From Prochlorococcus sp. AG-409-A10 (GTDB lineage: Bacteria; Cyanobacteriota; Cyanobacteriia; PCC-6307; Cyanobiaceae): a stretch of 64,000 nt of DNA. Each line of letters opens with the position of its first letter. Positions within the stretch are counted from its first letter, which is position 1. The stretch covers positions 43,142 to 107,141 of the forward strand of contig QCJG01000005.1 of the NCBI GenBank assembly GCA_003216175.1. Reading direction: 5' to 3'. Positions 7,145-17,900 of the stretch are shown in pieces. A program made the position numbers and the translations under genes. The notes beneath the pieces are model-generated. The model was not told where the DNA came from and made no database searches. It was given only the letters and a program-made list of their open reading frames with translations.

Positions 7145-8415
7145 TTGATATTTCATCAGCTATAGATAGATCTAAAGTTGTGGAAGGTTGGCAACCAGCA
7201 GTACATTCAGTTCTTGATCAAAAGCCTACTGAACTATATGTAGGAGATTGGAGTGTCAAATGTAGACATTGGTTCCCAAAACTTCGCTACAACGAAGTTA
7301 CTAAATTTTGTGAGATTGATGGCAAAAAAATTAAGCCTTCTTCAGTTGATCAAATTTATATTGTTTTAGGTGAAGCAGGATGGAAGATCTCAAAAGAGAA
7401 TGCTAAAGATGTATTTTTAAAAGTTGCTCAAGAAAATAGCTACAACCCAATAAAGGAATATCTGGAATTTATAGAAAAAGATCAAAGTATTATTCCTGCT
7501 GACACTTCAAAGCTTTCAACAACTTATTTAAAAACAAATGAACCATTATCAGATCAAATGCTTTTTAAATGGCTAGTCGGAGCGGCTCAACGAGTATTTG
7601 AAAATGGCTGTCAGATGGATTATTGCCTTGTCATTAAAGGCGACCAAGGAAAAAACAAAAGTACTTTTGCAAGAAAGCTTTGCAAGGGTTACTACACCGA
7701 CTCAAATGCAGATGGGAAAGATGAAAAGATGTTAATTGGGACATGTTGGTTCAAAGCTTTTGAAGAGCTGGAGACCATGACAGGAAGAAAAGAAGCTGGT
7801 GTGGTAAAAAATCTAATTACTATTAGAGAAGATATTTTTCGTGCACCTTTTGCAAGTGGTACAGATACTCACCCTAGAAGTTCTGTTTTTTGTGGGACGG
7901 TAAATGATGATAAATTTTTAAGAGATCACACTGGTAACAGGCGTTTTTGGATAGTTGAGGTTAAAGAAAAAATTGATGTTATTAAATTAGAAAAAGATCT
8001 TGATTCAATTTGGAAAGGGATAATGCTTGCTTACAGAGAGGGTGTTTTGCCCATGCTCAATGAGGCTGCTGAAGAGCTTTCAAACCTTAGGAACAGTCAA
8101 TATGAGCAGGAGGATCCCTTCGAGCATTACGCTCTTAAATTCATTGAAAGTACAACCAAAAGCAAGTTCACAGCTAGAGAAGTTCTTGAAAGTGACAAGT
8201 GTTGTCATGAACCAGAGAAGATAAGTCAAAGAGATATGACCGCCATGGGTAAAGCTCTTAAAAGGGTTGGATGTCAACCTGCTGGACAGTCAAACAAGAA
8301 AGGTGATCGATCTAGATTATGGACTAAACCAGAAAACAACTCAGACCAACTCAGTAAATCCAATCTAGTGAGTTCCACTAAAAGCCAGTCAGTGCAGTCT
8401 CTTATAAATTTTTAA
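7141..8415 (+). CDS. VirE-family (PF05272-like) replicative helicase/ATPase
   Basis: I chose the ATG at 7141 because GGAGG precedes it; the protein is 424 aa. Walker A is GDQGKNKST (residues 167-175), Walker B-like AFEELE about 206-211, followed by the FCGTVNDDKFLRDHTGNRRF region (sensor and arginine finger) typical of virulence-associated protein E, an SF3-like ATPase of phages and phage satellites. The C-terminal part is polar with a possible DNA-binding segment. Together with the primase it should drive autonomous or induced replication of the excised element. Confidence 0.8.
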   Translation: MIDISSAIDRSKVVEGWQPAVHSVLDQKPTELYVGDWSVKCRHWFPKLRYNEVTKFCEIDGKKIKPSSVDQIYIVLGEAGWKISKENAKDVFLKVAQENSYNPIKEYLEFIEKDQSIIPADTSKLSTTYLKTNEPLSDQMLFKWLVGAAQRVFENGCQMDYCLVIKGDQGKNKSTFARKLCKGYYTDSNADGKDEKMLIGTCWFKAFEELETMTGRKEAGVVKNLITIREDIFRAPFASGTDTHPRSSVFCGTVNDDKFLRDHTGNRRFWIVEVKEKIDVIKLEKDLDSIWKGIMLAYREGVLPMLNEAAEELSNLRNSQYEQEDPFEHYALKFIESTTKSKFTAREVLESDKCCHEPEKISQRDMTAMGKALKRVGCQPAGQSNKKGDRSRLWTKPENNSDQLSKSNLVSSTKSQSVQSLINF

Positions 8416-8509
8416 CTCACTAACTCACTAATAATTTATAATAGTTATATATATGACTACATAAGGAAGTTATAGAATTCAATGAGTTACTGAGTTTCTG
8501 AGTTTCATT

Positions 8510-8565
8510 GGGTCCTTCTTGGATCGAGATTCATGGGTTATTTCGGGGCGCAAAAATCTCCTAGG
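8510..8565 (+). repeat. Spaced repeat inside the element, copy 1
   Basis: Conserved blocks GGGTCCTT, GGGTTATTTCGG, CGCAAA and CTAGG occur with spacers of 17, 2 and 6 bases. The same blocks with identical spacers occur at 31807-31862. This copy lies in the 276-bp gap between the helicase and the next HTH gene, where no convincing gene is present. Just upstream, 8410-8510 has several GAGTT/AACTC/CACTAA-like iterations that could be protein-binding or origin repeats. Confidence 0.5.
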
Positions 8566-8691
8566 CTTATCAATTGAAAAGTATGGACAGTTAATGGTTT
8601 AGAAACGTCTTTTAAGGGTATAAATGTAGTTAACACTGTCTTTCAAAGAAGTTGTAACAACTTCTCTCTATTTGTCTACAAGTTACAAACC

Positions 8692-8925
8692 ATGCCGTAT
8701 TGCACCTATAGCGAAACAGCACGAATCCTTGGATATTCTTCTAGATCAACTCTTTATAAAGTACGTAAAGATGGTTGGCTAAAGCCTTATGAAGTCAGTA
8801 TTGAAGGAAAAAAATACCTTGATTTGCACCCAAGAAATCACAAACCATTAGATCAATATCTCAAAGGAATCTTGCAATGGAGGCCAAGTAACCCAATTAG
8901 AAAGATGAAATATTTGGACGCTTAA
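8692..8925 (+). CDS. Small helix-turn-helix protein
   Basis: A 77-aa protein, MPYCTYSETARILGYSSRST, whose first 35 residues fit a MerR/AlpA-like HTH (SETARILGYSSRSTLYKVRK), followed by a wing (WLKPYEVSIEGKKYLDL). It stands alone, 276 bp after the helicase and tail-to-tail with the defence operon. Could be a second directionality factor or the regulator of the cargo. The 170 bp after it hold no gene. Confidence 0.6.
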   Translation: MPYCTYSETARILGYSSRSTLYKVRKDGWLKPYEVSIEGKKYLDLHPRNHKPLDQYLKGILQWRPSNPIRKMKYLDA

Positions 8926-9093
8926 ATTAAAAAACTTAAAAGAATTAATGAGAAAAACTCAATTTATGCTTATTTATTTCAGAATCATTTGATAGTTCCA
9001 ATCATTTTTGAATTGGATAAGAAAATATAAAAAAGAGAAGAAATATTAACCACTATTTTTAATAGGAATCAGGATAATCATTTTGAAGCTTAT

Positions 9094-12000
9094 TTAGTAA
9101 ACTTGCATTAACCTACAAAGCCGATTAACTCGTTCTGCTTCATCAACAGTATTAATTAAACCCATTGCGAGACTGGGAGAACCAACAACTATAGATAGGC
9201 ATTGTGCACGACTAATCGCAACATTCAACCGATTAGGCTCTAACAAGAAATCAATCCCCCTAGGCGCATTATCACCCGAGCTTGCAGTTAAAGAATGAAT
9301 AGCAACAACAGCTTCTTGTCCCTGAAAACGATCAACTGTCCCCACTTTTGCCTTTCCTGCCAGCCTTTTCTCAAGTTGATTGACCTGAACGTTATAAGGT
9401 GCCGTCACTAAAATATCATGAGCCGTTATTTCTCCAGAACATTCTCCATCGCCTTGAGCATGCCTATAACTTCCACCAAGTAAATCATCAATAATTTGCT
9501 CTATACGATCAATTTCTTCAATACTTTTAACACTACAACCAGTATGAGTAACGGATTCAAAAACCAATCCATAATTTGGAAATGGTTGACCTCTATTATT
9601 TTTGCAAGGTTTTTTCCATTCAATACTATTAATCGTATTTAATTGATTAGCTTGAAGTCTTTTATCGTAAAACAACTCTGAGACAATATCCGTAATACTT
9701 GGAGCCATTCGCCAACTTGTTGCCAAGAAAATCCCTTTTTCTGCTGGAACAACATTGGCCCCCTCCATTAAATATTCCAAACAAGATTTCCCTGATTCAC
9801 CTGGATGATCAGCCTGTGTTGGCTGTGAAAGCTGTTGCTGATCTCCTACTAAAAGAATTGCTTTTGTACAACGTGCCATCACCAATAAATTTGCTAAAGA
9901 CATTTGACCAGCTTCATCAATCACTAAAACATCAAAACCATTTGCCATGTCTTCTCGTGACAGAGCCCAAGTCGTTCCACCAATAACCCCTTCTGTTGAA
10001 GATAAAGATGACGAAGAAATTAATTCAATCCCTTGATCTGTAAGTGGAGGATCTTCTTTTTGACTTGTACATTTAATGATTCGACTATCCACTTTTTCTT
10101 TCAAGCAAGTAGCTTTTGTTTTCAGAAGAATATTGTTGATTGCTTGGTTGCTATTAGAGCTTATAGCAATTCGTTTATCTCGTTTAAGCAACTCCGTAAT
10201 CAATCTTGCAGTAACAGTCGTTTTGCCTGTCCCTGGGGGACCCTGCAAGGCAATAGATTGCTCTGGTTTCTCTTCTAAAAATTCAGCTAAGACTTGTGGT
10301 AATACATTGGGTTCTTGACCAACTTTTTGGTTCAGTTCAATCAAGCCTTCAACAGATTGTCTTTCTAATAATTGTTTTATAGCAGTTGGTAATTTTTTTT
10401 CGGCATGAATCCAGTCAACAGCTTGTTGTTCTAATCGATCCCGTAGTGGTTTAGAGATATCAGAAGGGACTTTAATTAAGGTACAAGGTCCCATAGGAAC
10501 ACCTTCTGATTCTCCTGCCTCTAATCGCTTCGCTTTCTTTCGCCAAGGATATTTAAGAGTGACCTCACCTCGATCACCATCAACTTCAATTGAATCTAAT
10601 TTCAACCCTGTCGATGCAATTTCAACAGTTAGCCTTGATGCTCCATCAGGACTGCTATAGAGTTTTAAATCCTGTGATGGATTGAATTTTAAGTAGTGAT
10701 AGTCAGCACCTGTTCTTGCGCTTTCTCTTGATTCTGAGTTTTGCCAAATTGCCCCTTCTATAACTTCACTATCTTCTAATAATTCATCAGGATTAGAATT
10801 AGCAATCTCTTTTCGATCAAAATATGTCCACCACATCACTTTGGCTTCTCGATGATGAAAAGGTAGTAGATGACCTAGTAATCGCTGAACACGCCAACTA
10901 ATACCTCTATTACCTTTTTGATTAATCCCAATGGGATCATCATCTATACCGTTAGAAGAGACAGTTTTGTATTCCTCAGGTAAACCTTCTAGTAGTTCAT
11001 GAGCAAATACTTCAAGAGGGTTAATCTTCTCTGGAATATCTTCTTCTATTAATGGTTCTATGGGTTGATCAGGTAATCCTTGCTCTTTCCTTAGTTTGAG
11101 TAACCACTCATGAAGAAGCACAGTCGACTCACAATCTTCTCTGTTATAATCTTCAATCACTTGTAGTTGTGGACTCCCATTTGGAGCTTCGCCAGGATTT
11201 TTAGGTTCACCAGAAACGGCCCAATTTCGATAAGCGACTACAGAATCTCCAGCTGTTTTAACATCAGCATCTCTGTCATCCATATAAAGCTTCTCTACTT
11301 TTTTAATTGAATAGCTATCTTCTCCTAAGACTATTGCTCCAGTAACAACAGGAAGAAGGTCAACAAGAAGATCGGAACGTAGCCATTGATCGACAACTCC
11401 TTCTTTAGTGGAGTGTTGTTGCGCTAAACGACGAATAGCACTTTTCTCATAACTGCCATAGTGGTAGATCCTCAGTTCAGGAAATCTTTTACGTCGACTC
11501 TGCACCCATTCAACCCATTGTTCAAAAGCTTTCTTTTCTTCTTTCGGGGAATGAGCCCACCAAGCTTTATAAATACAATCACTGTTGGATCTGTCCTTGT
11601 AAGAAAGACCAATGAGGTATTCAAGATGAGTACCAAGAACAGGATCTTGAACACCTTCTAAGTCGAACCAAATATCCCCTTGATTAGCCTTAGGTAAGAG
11701 TGTTAGTCCTTTACCGTTTTTAATTTTCTTCGCAATGAAATTAGGTTTTCCATCAGGACCTTTTGGAGCAACTTGAAGCTTGGCCTGCTCTCTTAAGTCA
11801 TATAACGCTTCTGAACTTAAGCCCTGAATTTTAGATCCTTGGGGTAAAGCTGCTAAATCATCAATCGTATGTACATCAGCTTGCTTAAGCTTGATTCTTT
11901 GCGTTTGACGCATCTTGGCAACTACTATCAAATCCCTTGATGCTTCTAAACGTTCTTCAATAAATGCTGCCCAACTTCCATGATCTCCTGGAGCATCATT

Positions 12001-12612
12001 AGGTTCAACATCAGGATCAAAAGAACTACAAAAATCCTTATATCTTTTCCTTAAGAGTTGATACCAAGCCCAAAACTTATCGACTGCAAATTCCTTGAAT
12101 TTTCCACCACCTAAATAAAGTTCAAAGTTATTTGGTCTCTGTCCAAGTAATGGTGTCAATAACTCGCAGTATGCACAAGCCTGAACCAAGAAAGTAGTTT
12201 TTGCTGAAGAGGAAAGCTTGCATTCAATAGGTTGGTAACTCCAATCACCAAATAAAGAAGAACCTTTTACTTTCCTTAAAAGGTCAGCAGAACCACGCAT
12301 CTCATCACTGTGCAGTGATGCTTGCCAAATAAAGTCGTATCCATCAGCCATCGCATTCTTCGTCGCTAGATAATCTCTTTCGTTTTGTTTGCCTGGCAGA
12401 TGAGCGACATTAAAGCCTTTTTTTTCTAGCTTTGCGATTAAAACTTCTTCATGTCGTAAACCATCAGCAAAGAGTTGCTTATCTAGTTCAGTATCGTCTG
12501 GACGCTTATCCTTAAACAGACCTTGAGCCCTTAGTTCTTCCCACCAAGCACCGATAACAGGACTCCTACAAAAAAGTGAGAGTTGAGTGGGAGTAATTTG
12601 TCGAGGCATCAA
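9094..12612 (-). CDS. RecB-like nuclease + DEDD exonuclease + SF1B helicase fusion (TM0106-like)
   Basis: A 1172-aa three-part enzyme. Residues about 40-150 form a PD-(D/E)XK nuclease: GSADLL (107-112), IECK (129-132), QACAY (144-148). Residues about 313-505 look like a DEDD/RNase H-fold exonuclease as in TM0106-family proteins: WFDLEG (315-320), HYGSYEKSAI (384-393), YNREDC (489-494). Residues about 780-1172 are an Upf1/Dna2-type SF1B helicase: GPPGTGKT (791-798), VIDEAGQM, VGDQQQL, GTVDRFQGQE, NVAISRAQ. It is the last gene of the defence operon, 101 bp after the UvrD gene. It probably unwinds and degrades invading DNA. Domain calls are strong; the role is inferred from context. Confidence 0.85.
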   Translation of the reverse strand: MMPRQITPTQLSLFCRSPVIGAWWEELRAQGLFKDKRPDDTELDKQLFADGLRHEEVLIAKLEKKGFNVAHLPGKQNERDYLATKNAMADGYDFIWQASLHSDEMRGSADLLRKVKGSSLFGDWSYQPIECKLSSSAKTTFLVQACAYCELLTPLLGQRPNNFELYLGGGKFKEFAVDKFWAWYQLLRKRYKDFCSSFDPDVEPNDAPGDHGSWAAFIEERLEASRDLIVVAKMRQTQRIKLKQADVHTIDDLAALPQGSKIQGLSSEALYDLREQAKLQVAPKGPDGKPNFIAKKIKNGKGLTLLPKANQGDIWFDLEGVQDPVLGTHLEYLIGLSYKDRSNSDCIYKAWWAHSPKEEKKAFEQWVEWVQSRRKRFPELRIYHYGSYEKSAIRRLAQQHSTKEGVVDQWLRSDLLVDLLPVVTGAIVLGEDSYSIKKVEKLYMDDRDADVKTAGDSVVAYRNWAVSGEPKNPGEAPNGSPQLQVIEDYNREDCESTVLLHEWLLKLRKEQGLPDQPIEPLIEEDIPEKINPLEVFAHELLEGLPEEYKTVSSNGIDDDPIGINQKGNRGISWRVQRLLGHLLPFHHREAKVMWWTYFDRKEIANSNPDELLEDSEVIEGAIWQNSESRESARTGADYHYLKFNPSQDLKLYSSPDGASRLTVEIASTGLKLDSIEVDGDRGEVTLKYPWRKKAKRLEAGESEGVPMGPCTLIKVPSDISKPLRDRLEQQAVDWIHAEKKLPTAIKQLLERQSVEGLIELNQKVGQEPNVLPQVLAEFLEEKPEQSIALQGPPGTGKTTVTARLITELLKRDKRIAISSNSNQAINNILLKTKATCLKEKVDSRIIKCTSQKEDPPLTDQGIELISSSSLSSTEGVIGGTTWALSREDMANGFDVLVIDEAGQMSLANLLVMARCTKAILLVGDQQQLSQPTQADHPGESGKSCLEYLMEGANVVPAEKGIFLATSWRMAPSITDIVSELFYDKRLQANQLNTINSIEWKKPCKNNRGQPFPNYGLVFESVTHTGCSVKSIEEIDRIEQIIDDLLGGSYRHAQGDGECSGEITAHDILVTAPYNVQVNQLEKRLAGKAKVGTVDRFQGQEAVVAIHSLTASSGDNAPRGIDFLLEPNRLNVAISRAQCLSIVVGSPSLAMGLINTVDEAERVNRLCRLMQVY

Positions 12613-12713
12613 GGCATAATATTTCTAGAACACAAAGCTATCTTATATCTACTAAGCTTTTTCTATCGTTAAGCCTAATTAAGATTGTTAATTGCTTAGT
12701 GATTCATTTTCCC

Positions 12714-14867
12714 TTACCCAATAAAAGGAGAAGGTTTACCACTGTAGGTTATAACAACACGTTTCTTTGCTCTTGTTGCCGCCACGTGAAGTAAGGATCT
12801 TTCTTTCTGATTAAACAAGTCTTTGGAAGTTTCGTCTGGTTTCTGATCAAGTTCAAAACGTAGAGGCATTTGTATATCATCAAGTCTAGGGAGGAAAATC
12901 TGGTCAAATTCAAGGCCTTTAACTCTATGCATGGTTGCTAAACGAAGAGAATGATCACTAGGGTCATCAGATTCTTTTTCATTAATAATACGGGTACCAA
13001 AACCTTCTTTCTCTAGCAAAAGGTTTAATTTCTTAACCTCGCTATTAGTTCTCGCTGTGATGCAAGTTGAACCAAGAGTTCCTTGTTCAGAATTAATTTG
13101 TTTAATTGTTTTAACAAGAAATTTCATTTCTTCAGCTGGATCATCAAACCCTTTAATCAAAGGCTTGTCTCCATGAAGGAGTGATCTGTAGTCATTAGTA
13201 GAATCAATACCTCCATCAAGATCATCAAAAACAAGACCATGTAATACGGCTGTAGCCCAATCACGAGTTTCCTCAGTAGTACGATAATTAATTCTTAGTT
13301 TTCTTGATCGGCCACGGATTTCAATATCACAATGTCTTAAAACCACAGGTCGTCCATAGATACGTTGATGGGGGTCTGCAACTATAAACAGATCATTAAC
13401 ATGAGGTTCTCCAACTAATGCTCTGAGAAGATTAAAGCTAGACAAATCAAAATCCTGCCCCTCATCTACAACTATCGATAGGTATTTTTGTAAAGAGTCA
13501 GATGATTTAATTAATTCAGCCGCAGCTTGTTTAGCTTCCTCTGGCTCCCAAAGCCCACGCTGTCTTAATTCAGATCTTAAAGTATCAAAAACCGGCCAAA
13601 TTCGAACACGATTCTGCCGAGTGAGACGTGTCCCTCGGCCGACACGTCTGGCTGTGATGTAATCAGGAAGTGATCTACAGCCTTGTGCGAGAATAACTTC
13701 TTTCCATTCTTCTTTATAAAAACGAAGATCTAAGCCTAAAGACGTATCCTCCATTCCCATCGCTATCTCCCAGCAAGCATCTTTTGTTTTCCTATCAAAG
13801 GCACATACAGGAAGGCCTTGGCCTTTAAGGAATTTGATCACCCAGCCATCAAGATGTTGTACTTCAATTAGTTGCAGTTCTTCTGGCGTGCAGATTTTAG
13901 TTAAATTATTACGGATATCGGTAGCAAGATTTCGTGTAAATGTAGTAAAAAGAATCCTTCCTACTTTGCCATTGCGGATAAGTTGCGTAGCTAACCAACG
14001 AGCTTTATGCATCGCGACAACAGTTTTACCAGTCCCGGCTCCGCCAAGTACTCGGACTGAGCCGTTCCAGTCGCGTTCTACCAAACGACGCTGACTGGGG
14101 TGAAGAAATACTCGCCATTGCTCCATTGGTGCCGAAAGCATAGCTTCTAGAACATCATCATCGGTAATGACCATGAACTCGGCCTGACTTTCAGGCCTGC
14201 CGAGTGCAGAAGCAACATCGGCAGTATCTACATTTTTATCGTCAATATTTGTTAGCTCATCAATTACTTCTTCAATTTTGCGGCCATCAGCAAGAAGGAT
14301 TAGACCTTCGACGCAACTTGGTGGCAACCATTCAATAAGCCGACTCAAGGCATCCTCAGTGAGGCACGCACGTACGGCGGGCAAAAGGACTTCCGGAACA
14401 CCGAGGAGCATTAGCTGATCGTTATCACAGCTTGCAAAGAGAGAGGAAGATTGATTTGACTTGATTGATAAATCCTCTGCCGGATTTCCTTCAATAACAT
14501 TAGATACAGCCTCCTCCGCAGACTCAACATCAACAATTTGAAGAGCTCCAGATACACGATTGACATGGCATGAACGACGTCTCGCCCACTGGTAAGCATC
14601 ATCATGTTTGTCTACCCAAAGCAACACATATACGTTGCCTTTATCTGGTGCCCGAACTATGCAACGAATCTCCTGGTCGACACGCACTGAACGAATTAAA
14701 CTATCCTTTCCACCTTCAATATGTTCATAGTTGAGACCAGTACTACGAGGGTTGTCACGGAACTTGGACAGAAACGAGGCAACCTTTCCCCGGGATTTAT
14801 CAGGCAACTTATTTAGGCTTTTAAAAAAGGCATTTGAGACGGCAACTGTAAGGCGGGATTGATTCAT
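12714..14867 (-). CDS. UvrD-family helicase with N-terminal RelE/ParE-like domain
   Basis: A 717-aa fusion. Residues 1-105 resemble a RelE/ParE toxin fold (ends in LWVDKHDDAYQWARRR, a typical toxin-fold C-terminus; internal IRSVRVDQEIRCIVR). Residues about 250-717 are an SF1A helicase: GGAGTGKT (275-282), a DEGQD box (VVDEGQDF), and VAATRAKKR near the C-terminus. The domain may bind or cleave RNA at ribosomes, or simply bind nucleic acid; active-site residues cannot be judged by eye. The gene follows the DUF1998 helicase by 41 bp in the same operon. Combined toxin-fold/UvrD proteins occur next to defence genes in other bacteria. Confidence 0.8.
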   Translation of the reverse strand: MNQSRLTVAVSNAFFKSLNKLPDKSRGKVASFLSKFRDNPRSTGLNYEHIEGGKDSLIRSVRVDQEIRCIVRAPDKGNVYVLLWVDKHDDAYQWARRRSCHVNRVSGALQIVDVESAEEAVSNVIEGNPAEDLSIKSNQSSSLFASCDNDQLMLLGVPEVLLPAVRACLTEDALSRLIEWLPPSCVEGLILLADGRKIEEVIDELTNIDDKNVDTADVASALGRPESQAEFMVITDDDVLEAMLSAPMEQWRVFLHPSQRRLVERDWNGSVRVLGGAGTGKTVVAMHKARWLATQLIRNGKVGRILFTTFTRNLATDIRNNLTKICTPEELQLIEVQHLDGWVIKFLKGQGLPVCAFDRKTKDACWEIAMGMEDTSLGLDLRFYKEEWKEVILAQGCRSLPDYITARRVGRGTRLTRQNRVRIWPVFDTLRSELRQRGLWEPEEAKQAAAELIKSSDSLQKYLSIVVDEGQDFDLSSFNLLRALVGEPHVNDLFIVADPHQRIYGRPVVLRHCDIEIRGRSRKLRINYRTTEETRDWATAVLHGLVFDDLDGGIDSTNDYRSLLHGDKPLIKGFDDPAEEMKFLVKTIKQINSEQGTLGSTCITARTNSEVKKLNLLLEKEGFGTRIINEKESDDPSDHSLRLATMHRVKGLEFDQIFLPRLDDIQMPLRFELDQKPDETSKDLFNQKERSLLHVAATRAKKRVVITYSGKPSPFIG

Positions 14868-14908
14868 GGAATGATTTGAATAACTAAGTGGAATGAAGAG
14901 TAAGTGTG

Positions 14909-17900
14909 TTAGAAAGCTTCAATAATTGCTGTGGCGATTTTGTCAGGGGAGTTATCAACAGACCAGTAGTGCCACCCTGCTTTCTCAAATGCATTAGCAT
15001 CATCAGTGGTAATTGTTACAGCGAGTTTTTTTTCGGGCCAGGCCAATTCAGCTTCTGCAATTACCTCCCCTCTTTGCCCTTCTAACTCAAAACCAGCTTC
15101 AGGAAGTGGCACAGATTGGTCAACGTTCAATTCCTGGATGGCATCAAGAATCGGACGACATTCTAAAGCGATTAATGATCTGATTTCACGCCAGTATTTC
15201 AAATCTTTGAACGAAAATAGTTTGTCATCATTTGGCGTTACATCAAATCGATCAACTCTCACCAGGGAGAGGTTGGTCGAACTGCTTTGTTGCTCACCAG
15301 TCCACCCTGGGGTTGAGATCAGCAGATAAGGTAAAAACTGAAAAATGTTAATTTGACGAATCCACTCTCTCCAAATCTCTTGCTGCTGTGGTGAGTCGTT
15401 AGATACTTCTGGATTAAAATGGATTACTCGAAAACTTGCCGTAGGGTTAAGTTCTTCATGCCATTTAATATCCCCTATATTGACTAAAGTCAGACCAGGT
15501 GCCGGCTCAATTATATTGCCAAAGCTTCTTTCATCACTGTTTTTCCAGTCAGCGATGTGTCCTTGTAGATTCAGCTCTGAAATTGTACTAGTAAGTCTTT
15601 GATCTGATAATTGAATATTCTCTAATTGAGATTGACAGAACTGCTGAGCGACACCTTGCCAGAATTCTTCAACTGGAAGAGCCAGGTAAGTCATCAATAA
15701 TTCTAGGCTTCCCTGGCATTGAATATCATGATTAGAAATGGGAATAGCCACGCCTAGCTCATTGATTTGCTTCAAAAGCGAGCTTGGAAGCCATTTTTTA
15801 TAAGGGTTTTCTCTTGTTAGAACTCCCCTTCTCACGTTTGCAAGCCCATTTGGCTGAAGAGGTTTCTGCGGGTTAGGTAGTTTTTCAACTACATCATCCC
15901 ATGTTAAAGCCCAGATGAGGTAGGCATCGCTACGCTGTAAGGCCATTCTCTGTTCGGCGTCCTTGGCCAGACGTCCACGATGGAACTCCCATCCATCAGT
16001 ATATATAGCAATAGACTTACCTCCTGCTGTTGGAGTGAGCAAAAAATCAGCTCGAGAGAAAACCTCAACACCCTCGTCATTTCCAATTGGAACTTGAAGT
16101 TCTAATGTCCAGCTGATACTTTTTTGTCCGTTATCAAGAATAAGCCGATAACCCTTTTGACCATTTATTACATCATCACGAATTGAAAGTTTAACCCCTT
16201 CTGGTAGACCTTTTCCTTCTTTTAACTTTTCGATGAAACGGAGCTCCAATTCACTTTCAGCTCTCGTATTGATCTTGATTTCTGAAAGACTACGCTCAGA
16301 CGCCTGTAGCTCGTCCCATCTATTTAGGATAGATTGCAGCTGATTAATTGCACGAAGCTTACTCGTATATTCTCGATCAAAACGTTGACGATACTGGAAG
16401 ATACAGCGATAGCATCCATCATTACAGCGACAAGTCTTCATCGCGATTAGTGATTTTTCAAAGACCGCTCGTAAATCGTTACCACCAGATTCAATTAATT
16501 GTCGAAGATAACCTGACCCTCCTGGAATGGAGTCATAAAGATATAAAAAGGTCTTGCGCTGTTGACTACCAAGCTGAGGCTCTTCTCCAATTGATGATTG
16601 AAGGTGATTTACTTTTCCGCCAAAATGATTCTTAAGTCCAAGATGCAGGGCACCCAAAAATGAAGGTTGTCCAGATTCATCCCAGAAGTTGGCACCGGGC
16701 AGAAGGAATCGTAAGGCTTCAGAATTAAACTCACGGTAAATGAACATTAAGTGACGTAACTGAGCATTATCAGGTTTATCGCGGAAGCGGCAACCCCATG
16801 TGTGGTTATTAGCTCGAGCAGGTCCTTGCTGCACCTTTCCACAACTACTACAAATTTCAAAGCCACGTACTCTGAGATTTTTGCCAGCGATGGTATGCGC
16901 CTGACCTGCAGCCACCAATTGTCCGAAGTTGATTTCCCGAAATGATGTACTGGAGAGGTATTCAGCTCCAAAGGGAAAGTCATCGTCAACGATGACTAAC
17001 GATGTTTCCCTGCGAGAAAGATCAGGAAGAATAAGAAGTTCACGGACGAAGAATATGGGATTACGTTCGTCGCTGTCATCTCCAAATCGGCTTCGCGAGT
17101 CTTCTGTTGTGGCTTGAACTTGTTTAAGTTTAGCCATCTCATTTACTTGCCCTTGGTCGGCATAACCACTATTCCCGCAGCGGGGACATTCTTTATTACT
17201 GAAGTCTTCGTCGGTTTTGCGGCTGGTAAAGGAGCAGCTGGGACAGAATCTCCACTCCTCAATTTGATTAAGGTTCGGATCTACCTGATCCACCTTCACC
17301 CGACGCCCCTGGGCATAGAAAAGACCGTTAGGAACTAGCTCACGGATAGCGACATTAGCCGGTCGCTCGTAGCTGAGTGGAGGCAGCTCCTGACTGCGGT
17401 TTCCACCTTGGCCGCTGGTGCGTGTGTTGCGCCATAGAACAGATTTAAGAGTGACGCCAGTTTCTGGAAATGAATAATTGGGTAGAAAGCCTTCATTAGT
17501 GAGCATTGCAAGCAGCGCTCTGTTCTCAAGATCTTTTTTTAGGGCGGCGAAAGCTTTTTGCTCTCGGTAAATCTGATCCTTGTCATATAGTTGTTGCTCA
17601 GTTAGCGCTACTCCGAGCAATTTGTAGTCGTTAAACTTTTTTCGTAGGCGTCGTGACTCAGCAGTGAGCCGTTTGCGTTCGGTAATAAACTCTTCTAGGC
17701 GTTGGATTATCTCCCGCGCAAAAGGAGCATTGTATGGAGTGTCTGCTGTATTCAAAAAATCTTCTGCTAACACTTGCTGACTACCAGCGGTGAGAGATTC
17801 ATCAAACATCTCAATGAAGCGCTCTAGTAAATCGAGTTGTTGCGATTCAACCCAGCTCAGCCAGCTGTAAGGGAAGGCTTCTTTCTTACTGTCGTTTTTA

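Noticed and set aside
11461..11661. Short open frames on the plus strand inside the defence genes (also near 9699, 13834, 16348, 28145)
   Set aside because: They lie fully inside long minus-strand genes with intact domain motifs and have no domains or start signals of their own.
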